Shown: positions 7,147 through 13,490 of the stretch, piece by piece
How the letters are laid out: each line of letters begins with the position of its first letter
How positions within the stretch are numbered: the first letter of the stretch is position 1
From: Clostridiales bacterium
GTDB lineage: Bacteria > Bacillota > Clostridia > TANB77 > CAG-508
Assembly: GCA_003518755.1 (NCBI GenBank)
Contig: DOYA01000072.1
Coordinates: 1-13,490 of the forward strand
DNA: 13,490 bases
Direction of reading: 5' to 3'
Made by a program: the position numbers and the translations under genes
Notes under the pieces: model-generated
The model's database searches: none
What the model saw: the letters and a program-made list of their open reading frames with translations, nothing else
Told to the model about the DNA's origin: nothing

Positions 7147-9957
7147 CTAAATTAAATATTTTAATGGCATATACCCTTGTCTACCGTCATCTGTGATAAT
7201 TCTACACCAATCATATCCATTTATATTATTGTATGTTCCTTTTTCTATTACAGTTACTACTGTCCAATCTGTTAGAGTGGTTATTTTATCTAACTTTGTA
7301 CTAGGCCCTACTCTAACTTTACAACCCGAACCATCATTTGTTTTAACTCTTGCCGTATAATTACAATTTTTGATTGTATCTATTACTTGTAAATAATTTC
7401 CAGACATGAATCCGATTTTTCCATCTAGTGTAATGACCTTGTTCCAATTATCGTTAATTCCTCTCTGAACAGATAGCAGAATTGTTCCATTTGGAATTAT
7501 CTCTATCGTATCTGAATTAGTATTTGCATCGCTTCTTAGCTTTAAACCACCATTGGCATTTACCCTAACATTTATTGAAGATGCCTCCGAAGTGTTTGAT
7601 GGCATCGGTGCTGGTGTTGCATTCATATTTTCATATACTGGGATAATGAATGTGAAATGTCCATCCAAACAATTTATTTGACTATACATGCTTTTTAATG
7701 TTTTAGCTTCACTATATGCTCCCATTATATGTTGCATATATTGGTGGGTATAAAGAGATGTTCCATTTCTAGTATCTATATCAAATTTATTTTGATATAA
7801 AGTGTTTTGATAGTTTTCAAGCCAATTCTTTTTTAAAAAATCTATTCCACCCTCTAAAGCTTTTTCCATTGTATCCCAACCATAGGATTTTGCTTTATTT
7901 AGACCATTATTATAGATTTGTGTATATCCATTTCCTGATGCACCTATATTGAATGGGTTGTAATATGTCTTTCCATCTCCTCCATCCATACCAGTTCCAA
8001 TTTTACTTCCTTTTGTACCTTGTTCTTGTATAAGTCTTGCAACTATGTAATATGGATTAACATTTTTATTTCTACATGCTGTATTAATATCATCTGCATA
8101 ATTTTCTAAAAATGTTCCATTTACCTTTTTCCTTATTCCTTCAATCGTATGTACACTGCTTTCATATATATTTAATTTTTCAAATTGGAAAATATTGTTT
8201 TCATCTAGGAAATTTCTAGGATCCATATAATATGCAACTGCTTTTTCTGAAGCACAATACAATCCACTATCATAAAGTCTTGTTCCACAAACTGGGCATA
8301 TCCATTCTCCAGAATTTGATGATGGAACTAAGTTTCTAGAATGAACCTTACATTCTCCAGATGTTACGTCTTCAAAATTTAATCCAGTATATAATAATTC
8401 AAAATTCCAATTAGGGTGAGCCTGCATTAATACATCTATCTTTTCTTTATATCCTGGATATTTATTTGTGTCAATACTGATAAAATAATTTGCCTCTGTC
8501 TTATTAAACTTAAATCTTTGTGAATTACTATTATTTGATGCATCAATTTCTATATTAGTTCCATTTACATTTTTTCCATTAGCAATAGTTAAAAACTTAT
8601 ACCCCAATTTTGATACTATATTGTAATATCCATTTACATCTTCATTAATTATCCATTTTTGAGCATCTGATTCGTTTTGCAAACATTGCCATACATTAGT
8701 ATGATTTTCAACTTTTCCATTTGCTACATCTAATACCATATTTGAATGTAAAAATGTAAGTTTATAATATCCATTTCCAATATATTTTACATTTACTTTT
8801 TGACAATTTGCATTATTTTTACTGCATATTTGAACATTTCCTCCTGATATTCTTGTACCATTTGCTACATCAATTGCCTTTGTTCTATCTATTCCAGTTT
8901 CTATCTCATATAGTCCATCTTCTATTGTTTTTGTTCCTATTATTTCCGTACTCATTGTTGTTTTGTTAAATTTGAACATCTGTGCTTTTGAATTATTACC
9001 ATAACAAACTTGTATATTATTTCCATTTGATGCTATTCCATTTGCAACATCTAAATATAGTCCATTACACTTAGAAATTATATAATAATATCCATTTGTA
9101 GCTTCTTTTATTATCCATTTTTGTGCATCTGATTTATTGTCCCAACACTGCCATACATTAGTTCCAGCAGTTTTTCCTGCATTAGCAACATCTAATGCCA
9201 TTTTTGAATGTGCAAATGTTAATGTATAATATCCATCTCCTAAATATTTAACATTTACTTTTTGAAAATTTGAATCTATTCTCTGATTTATTTCAACATT
9301 AGTACCTGCTGTTTTGCTTCTGCTTGCAGCACTTATAGTCTTTTTTGCATCAAGACTTGTATTTATTTCATATAACCCATCTTCTATTGTCTTAGTTCCT
9401 ATTTGATTATTATTTCCCTCTGATATTTCATTATTAAGTTTAAACTTTTGAGCTTTAGAATTATTACCATAGCAAACTTGTATATTAGTTCCATTTGTAG
9501 CTATACCATTTGCCACATCCAAAAATAGTCCATTGCATTTTGATATTAGATAATAATATCCATTACCCGCATCTTTTATCATCCACTTTTGTGCATCTGC
9601 ATTATTTTCCCAACATTGCCACACATTAGTTCCAGCAGTTTTTCCTGCATTAGCAACATCTAAAACTTTTTTTGAGTGAACTGCAGTTATTGTATAATAT
9701 CCATTTCCAATACTTTTAATATTAAATTTCTGATTTAGAGTTTTTAAATTTTGATATAGTCTTAAATTTGCTCCACTTTGTAACGAACTATCTAATATAT
9801 CCAAAACAAAATTATCATTAATCCCTGAATGTATTGAGTATATTCCATCCTCAATCAAATCTTGGTTACTTGTTTTTGTTTCGGCATATACTTTATTGCT
9901 AATTGTTATTAATAATATAAATCCTATTAATGAAAATAAAAACTTTATTTTTTTCAT
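7147..9957 (-). CDS. Secreted triple ricin-trefoil lectin with glucosaminidase-like domain and two SH3 domains
   Basis: Exported cell-wall hydrolase of 936 residues. Order: signal peptide (1-25, cleavage after KVYA); three ricin-B-type beta-trefoils (about 35-175, 190-330, 340-486); a glucosaminidase-like catalytic region (about 497-775); a short Pro/Ser linker; and two bacterial SH3 domains (about 793-858 and 867-936) that usually bind peptidoglycan. The catalytic region has clostridial N-acetylglucosaminidase landmarks: HPNWNFELLYTGLNF, YYMDPRNFL (577-584), NPYYIVARLIQEQG with probable catalytic Glu645, YYNPFNIGA (665-673) and THQYMQHIMGAYSEA. An insert contributes Cys536, Cys554, Cys557 and Cys568 (CPVC in the middle), which could form a small zinc site. 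Trefoil 3 has lost part of the conserved CYGNNS segment. It is the first gene of its unit, 150 bases beyond the oxidoreductase stop, with AAGGA about 12 bases before the ATG. Fold assignments are firm; the exact bond cut is inferred. Confidence 0.9.
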   Translation of the reverse strand: MKKIKFLFSLIGFILLITISNKVYAETKTSNQDLIEDGIYSIHSGINDNFVLDILDSSLQSGANLRLYQNLKTLNQKFNIKSIGNGYYTITAVHSKKVLDVANAGKTAGTNVWQCWENNADAQKWMIKDAGNGYYYLISKCNGLFLDVANGIATNGTNIQVCYGNNSKAQKFKLNNEISEGNNNQIGTKTIEDGLYEINTSLDAKKTISAASRSKTAGTNVEINQRIDSNFQKVNVKYLGDGYYTLTFAHSKMALDVANAGKTAGTNVWQCWDNKSDAQKWIIKEATNGYYYIISKCNGLYLDVANGIASNGNNIQVCYGNNSKAQMFKFNKTTMSTEIIGTKTIEDGLYEIETGIDRTKAIDVANGTRISGGNVQICSKNNANCQKVNVKYIGNGYYKLTFLHSNMVLDVANGKVENHTNVWQCLQNESDAQKWIINEDVNGYYNIVSKLGYKFLTIANGKNVNGTNIEIDASNNSNSQRFKFNKTEANYFISIDTNKYPGYKEKIDVLMQAHPNWNFELLYTGLNFEDVTSGECKVHSRNLVPSSNSGEWICPVCGTRLYDSGLYCASEKAVAYYMDPRNFLDENNIFQFEKLNIYESSVHTIEGIRKKVNGTFLENYADDINTACRNKNVNPYYIVARLIQEQGTKGSKIGTGMDGGDGKTYYNPFNIGASGNGYTQIYNNGLNKAKSYGWDTMEKALEGGIDFLKKNWLENYQNTLYQNKFDIDTRNGTSLYTHQYMQHIMGAYSEAKTLKSMYSQINCLDGHFTFIIPVYENMNATPAPMPSNTSEASSINVRVNANGGLKLRSDANTNSDTIEIIPNGTILLSVQRGINDNWNKVITLDGKIGFMSGNYLQVIDTIKNCNYTARVKTNDGSGCKVRVGPSTKLDKITTLTDWTVVTVIEKGTYNNINGYDWCRIITDDGRQGYMPLKYLI
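8500..9855 (-). repeat. Three tandem ricin-trefoil-coding units in the lectin-glucosaminidase gene
   Basis: Three units of about 425-440 bases encode the trefoils at roughly 9855-9433, 9390-8968 and 8940-8500. The first two share an exact 41-base match (9155-9195 and 9623-9663), coding the segment around DVANAGKTAGTNVW, within otherwise similar sequence. Such identity at DNA level points to recent duplication or gene conversion. The third unit is more diverged. Confidence 0.85.
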
Positions 9958-9992
9958 AATATATTTCTTCCTTCTTTTTTATTTTTTCATTT

Positions 9993-10011
9993 ACATTTTA
10001 TCATAAAACAT
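9993..10011. promoter_or_regulatory. Possible operator dyad upstream of the lectin-glucosaminidase gene
   Basis: A 19-base imperfect dyad lies about 36 bases upstream of the ATG at 9957. Its core, TTTTAT and ATAAAA on the minus strand around one central G, is a perfect inverted repeat. The same stretch contains TAAAAT, a plausible -10 hexamer, but no good -35 is seen. In such A/T-rich DNA short dyads arise by chance, so this is a weak call. Confidence 0.25.
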
Positions 10012-10065
10012 TTATAAATAAAATATATTATTTAAAATTTTTTTTGTTATTTTTTGTTATTTTAT

Positions 10066-10095
10066 AAAAAAAATCTTTTAAAAAAATTTAAAAGA
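10066..10095 (-). terminator. Intrinsic terminator after the oxidoreductase gene
   Basis: On the minus strand TCTTTTAAA (10095-10087) pairs over nine bases with TTTAAAAGA (10082-10074) around a TTTT loop and is followed by eight T. It starts about 12 bases beyond the stop codon at 10108. The stem is A/T-rich, so termination may be partial, but position and T-run fit. It separates the GtrA/oxidoreductase unit from the lectin-hydrolase unit. Confidence 0.72.
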
Positions 10096-10107
10096 CTTTT
10101 AACGTTT

Positions 10108-11685
10108 TTATTTAGTTGATTTTTCTTCATGATATTCCTTATCTGTATTTACATTCCAGATATTATCTTTAGATTTTATCCCTGAACGAATATTTTTTGC
10201 TGCTTCAATTGCTGTTACCATAGAATGGTCCATATTATTATAACGATGTTGTCCATTTCTACCTATACAATACAAATTATCTATTTTATTAATATACTCT
10301 ATAAGTTTATCTATATCTTTATAAGTATCAAAATAAGCTGGATATGCTTTTTTTATTTTCTCTCTATGAGAATCTTCAACTTGATCTTTACTAATTATAT
10401 TCATAGTAACTAGCTCATCTATTGCAAAATTTATAAACTCTTCATCAGACATATTCCAATATTTATCACCTTCCAAACAGGTATATTCTAAGCCAATCCA
10501 TACTTTGTTTTCTGCATCTTTTACCAAGTATGGTGACCAGTTGTTAAATATTTGAATTCTAAGCATTGTAACCTGAGGCTCTTGAACATATATCCAACAA
10601 TCTGGAACAATATTTCCTAAAGTCTTTATATTAGTTTCATTTTTTAAATTTAATTTATCTACTAATAAACCAACTGTCATAAAATCTCTGAAAGGCAAAC
10701 CTTTTGCAATATTTTTTATTTCTGTTGGCACTTCTATTCCAGAAAATCCAGCAACCAAATCATTCATTGGCATTGTTGATACAAAAATGTCTCCACTAAT
10801 AGTCTCAATGTTCCCATTAACAATACACTCTACAGATACTATTTCATTATTACTATTAAAGTTTAGTTTTCTAACAGCATATCCTTTTTTTATTGTTCCA
10901 CCTTCTTGTTCTATTTTTTTTGCTAAAGTTTCCCACAAATGTCCTGGTCCATATTTAGGATACCAAAATTGCTCTATAAGTGATGTTTCTGTATTTTCTT
11001 TGCTCTTATGTCCAAAAGCCTTATTAAACATATCTTTAATAACTGCTTTTATAGATATTCCTTTTACACGCTGTGCTCCCCAATCTGCAGATATTTCGCT
11101 TGGATGTCTTCCCCATAATTTTTCTGTATACTTTTCAAAGAACATGGAATATAAAACTTTTCCAAATCTGTTTATGTAGAAATCTTCTAACGATTTTTCT
11201 TCCCTCTTAAATATAAGTGATTTCAAATAACTAAATCCAGCTTTTATTGTACGCCATAATCCCATATTTCTGAATGTTTGTAACTTCATACTAATAGGAT
11301 AATCAAAAAACTTTTTCAAATAATAAATTCTTGATACTCTTTGTCTTATAAGCATAACATCATCTTCGGTTTCAGGGTTTGGACCACCTTCTACTAAAGG
11401 TTTTTCTCTTCCTAATTTTTGATCATCAAATGAATTAACTCCTTGTAGTGGCATTAGTCCTTCCCAAAATTTCATAACCCTCTCATCTTTTGAGAAAAAT
11501 CTATGTCCTCCAATATCCATTCTATTTCCGTTATATTTTACAGTTTTTGAAATTCCTCCAATGTCTTGTGATTCCTCTAAAATTATCACATCATATGATT
11601 CATTTCCGTTTTCCTTTAATAATTCTTGTGCCATTGTAAGACCTGCTGGTCCTGCTCCTATAATTACTACTTTTTTCTTTTCCAT
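10108..11685 (-). CDS. FAD-dependent oxidoreductase, UDP-galactopyranose-mutase/amine-oxidase type
   Basis: Cytoplasmic flavoprotein of 525 residues. The N-terminal Rossmann fold is clear: VVIIGAGPAGL (6-16) binds the dinucleotide, the acidic pair Glu37/Glu38 can hold the ribose, and DIGGISKTV plus MDIGGHRFFSKDERV (56-70) follow as in the UDP-galactopyranose mutase and protoporphyrinogen-oxidase-like group. A C-terminal flavin-contacting motif, CIGRNGQHRYNNMDHS, lies at about 473-488. It is longer than classical UDP-galactopyranose mutase (about 370-390 residues), so making UDP-galactofuranose is possible but not established; related enzymes sit in polysaccharide and Gtr-type clusters. Its ATG lies one base after the stop of the GtrA gene, with AAAGGA about nine bases upstream inside that gene, so translation is probably coupled. 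Confidence 0.85.
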   Translation of the reverse strand: MEKKKVVIIGAGPAGLTMAQELLKENGNESYDVIILEESQDIGGISKTVKYNGNRMDIGGHRFFSKDERVMKFWEGLMPLQGVNSFDDQKLGREKPLVEGGPNPETEDDVMLIRQRVSRIYYLKKFFDYPISMKLQTFRNMGLWRTIKAGFSYLKSLIFKREEKSLEDFYINRFGKVLYSMFFEKYTEKLWGRHPSEISADWGAQRVKGISIKAVIKDMFNKAFGHKSKENTETSLIEQFWYPKYGPGHLWETLAKKIEQEGGTIKKGYAVRKLNFNSNNEIVSVECIVNGNIETISGDIFVSTMPMNDLVAGFSGIEVPTEIKNIAKGLPFRDFMTVGLLVDKLNLKNETNIKTLGNIVPDCWIYVQEPQVTMLRIQIFNNWSPYLVKDAENKVWIGLEYTCLEGDKYWNMSDEEFINFAIDELVTMNIISKDQVEDSHREKIKKAYPAYFDTYKDIDKLIEYINKIDNLYCIGRNGQHRYNNMDHSMVTAIEAAKNIRSGIKSKDNIWNVNTDKEYHEEKSTK

Positions 11686-11686
11686 T

Positions 11687-12139
11687 TTAATTATCCTTTC
11701 TTAATTTATTTATTACAACATACATAAATTTTCTAGCAATGAAATTCCATATAAATACTAAACCTGTAGATATAATTTTACTTAACAAATAATATAAGCT
11801 TATTTTATCTGTAAATATCCACATAAATAAAGTATCTAATCCTAAACCTATTACACCTATAATAGCATAAGTTGCAAATTCAAAGATTTTATTCAATGTT
11901 TGTTCTTTTGCAAAAACTAGCCATTTACTAAGCATATAATTAGTAATTAATCCTAATATAAACCCTAGTATATTTGCAATTAAATAGTGTAGATGTATAA
12001 ATTCTTTGAATATATATAATGCTCCAATATTTACAACTGCTGAAAACCCTCCTACAAATAAATATCTGAAAAATTGTATTCTTACATCATCTGTTTTTTC
12101 TATAAACACTTTGTAGAATAGTTCTTTAATTTTTTTCAT
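11687..12139 (-). CDS. GtrA-family membrane protein
   Basis: Small integral membrane protein of 150 residues with four predicted helices (about 25-44, 50-68, 86-108, 113-132), the size and layout of the GtrA family. Family landmarks are FFRYLFVGGFSAVVN (23-37), GLITNYMLSKWLVF (63-76) and WNFIARKFMYV (131-141). GtrA proteins are thought to help move or present polyprenyl-phosphate sugars across the membrane in glycan decoration. The start (AAGGAG eight bases upstream) overlaps the last 14 bases of the broken GT-C gene, and the stop is one base from the oxidoreductase start. The overlap suggests an old operon in which GT-C, GtrA and oxidoreductase worked together. A GtrB-like partner is encoded at 2572-3507. 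Confidence 0.92.
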   Translation of the reverse strand: MKKIKELFYKVFIEKTDDVRIQFFRYLFVGGFSAVVNIGALYIFKEFIHLHYLIANILGFILGLITNYMLSKWLVFAKEQTLNKIFEFATYAIIGVIGLGLDTLFMWIFTDKISLYYLLSKIISTGLVFIWNFIARKFMYVVINKLRKDN

Positions 12140-13453
12140 TTTGAGCTACTCCTTTCTTAATATTTTTTATTGTATATCCAATTAAGAGCAATACCGGAAC
12201 AATTGATGTAAAAAATAATCTTTGAGACTCAAAAGGAGCACCAACAATTAAAGTAAATATATTTGCAAAAATCGAAAGTGTAAAAAATGATACTAACCAA
12301 TCTAATTCCTTATACTTAATAACTTTCCACAATAAGTATATTATTGATATCATAACTATTAAATATACCAGTGCAAAATTTATTGGTAATATTAGATTTC
12401 CGAATTTCAGTATAATTTATTTTAGCATAGTCTATCTTATTAGTTACATAGCCAGCAGTTCCTATGTTTGCCATTCCTAAAGTTATTGTTTTGTCTAATA
12501 AAAACTTTTTGTAATTATTATCATTTTTTAAAGAAGAATTAGCAAATTGCTTAAGCTCATTTTCATCATATTTCTTTTCTAATTCACGAAATACTATCCA
12601 GCATATATCTCCATCTTTTCTATCTCCCTTAATTTCACCTATATAGTCTATAATTTCTTGATTTTGACCATATTTATATGAATCACTATTAATACAAGTT
12701 ACCAAATTATTTATATATGAAACGGATGTAATTGAAAATGAACCATGTTGTATTTTCATTAGTCCACAATAACCTAATAATATCACTCCACACGCTATAC
12801 AAGAAACAAATCCATAAATTACTTCTTTGATTTCTTTTTTTTCTTTATTGTCAAAAATAAATCTTAAAATCCAAAACACCAAATATATTGGTAATAAATA
12901 AATATTTGATGGTCTTGTCATAATCAATAATAATACTACTGTTCCGCATTAAAACAGCTAAAATCTTATTTGGATTTTTTAAATATTGAATTGTTATTAA
13001 ACAAAGTAATACCATTTCAAATAATGATAGCGCTTCTGTTAAGAGCATTATGTTCCAAAAAACTATAAATGGACATATTCCAAATATAATTGTTAAAATA
13101 GTGGTAATTATTCTATTATTCGTCGTTTTTTGCACACAATAATAAAATAATACCAATGTTAAAATAAATAGTATTTTTTGAAAAGCAACAACATTATTGC
13201 ATAATCGTTCTTCTCCACCAATTAGCTTAATTGCTTTTATTAAATATGGATAACACGGTGTCCTTGCTCTATCAACTTGCCCTTTAAAAATACTTTGAGT
13301 ATATTCTTCCATATAAGTATGGCTATCATCTGTAATTACAAATGATGGAATTGTTTTATATATCTGTAATTGTACCAATATACATATTACAACTACATAT
13401 ATTAATGGCTGTTTAAAAAATTCAATAATTTTATCTTTTTTAACTTTCATCAT
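12126..13453 (-). pseudogene. GT-C membrane glycosyltransferase broken by two +1 frameshifts
   Basis: Three reading frames join into one polytopic glycosyltransferase of about 441 residues if one extra base is removed at each of two places. Frame 1 (from ATG 13453, AAAGGA upstream) has a first membrane helix, the GT-C acidic motif TDDSHTY (41-47), RARTPCYPYL (62-71) and NIMLLTEALSLF (134-145). It leaves the conserved course at about 12947-12952, where the next frame opens just after a TAA and continues GTVVLLLIMTRPSNIYLLPI. That frame runs through a hydrophilic middle part to about 12414-12420, where the last frame opens, again just after TAA, reading ILKFGNLILPINFALVYLIV and then four or so helices to the stop at 12126. 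Both breaks behave as one extra A in a short A run. This is either a decayed gene or two sequencing/assembly errors. A role in moving a sugar from a polyprenyl carrier to a surface acceptor is inferred from fold and GtrA linkage. Confidence 0.8.
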
Positions 13454-13490
13454 TTATAGTATTCCTTTCTTAACACACAAACTAAGTTTG

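Noticed and set aside
7120..7160. Possible terminator after the lectin-glucosaminidase gene
   Set aside because: Only a six-base A/T stem with no following T-run on the minus strand; read-through into the next gene is more likely.
10787..11179. Plus-strand frame of 130 codons
   Set aside because: Antisense of the conserved oxidoreductase; no family resemblance.

Overview
The window is AT-rich, and every convincing gene lies on the minus strand, so transcription runs from high to low coordinates. The AT bias, strong AAGGAG-type ribosome binding sites, SpoVG with a sigma-H-type promoter, and wall hydrolases with SH3 domains point to a low-GC Gram-positive of the Clostridia, probably a spore-former. 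TGA, TAA and TAG are all used as stops. The species cannot be told from the sequence.

Layout in transcription order. (1) 13453-10108: a GT-C-type membrane glycosyltransferase broken by two single-base frameshifts, a GtrA-family membrane protein, and a large FAD-dependent oxidoreductase of the UDP-galactopyranose-mutase/amine-oxidase type. They are tightly packed and end at an A/T-rich intrinsic terminator. (2) 9957-2572: a secreted three-trefoil ricin-type lectin fused to a glucosaminidase-like wall hydrolase with two SH3 domains; a membrane-anchored protein with a cadherin-like beta-sandwich; a secreted two-trefoil lectin fused to an M14 zinc carboxypeptidase; a membrane-anchored protein of unknown function; and a GtrB-like family 2 glycosyltransferase with two C-terminal membrane helices. 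(3) 2554-2150: spoVG as its own unit, with a consensus-matching sigma-H promoter and a clear terminator. (4) 1972-1: a DltA-like stand-alone adenylating ligase and an acyl carrier protein cut by the left edge, probably one unit, separated by a GC-richer stretch holding two copies of a hairpin repeat.

How it may fit together (inference). The GT-C enzyme, GtrA, the oxidoreductase and the GT2 enzyme have the parts of a polyprenyl-phosphate-sugar pathway that decorates a surface glycan. The ligase and carrier protein could load a small acyl or aminoacyl group for a similar surface modification. The lectin-hydrolase cassette between them would act outside the membrane, with trefoil lectins holding glucosaminidase and peptidase domains against a glycan. 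The most distinctive parts are this cassette of paired lectin-hydrolases with two anchored partners, the Asp-to-Ser change in the ligase A4 motif, a heptanucleotide-built inverted repeat next to spoVG, and the hairpin repeat pair beside the carrier protein gene.
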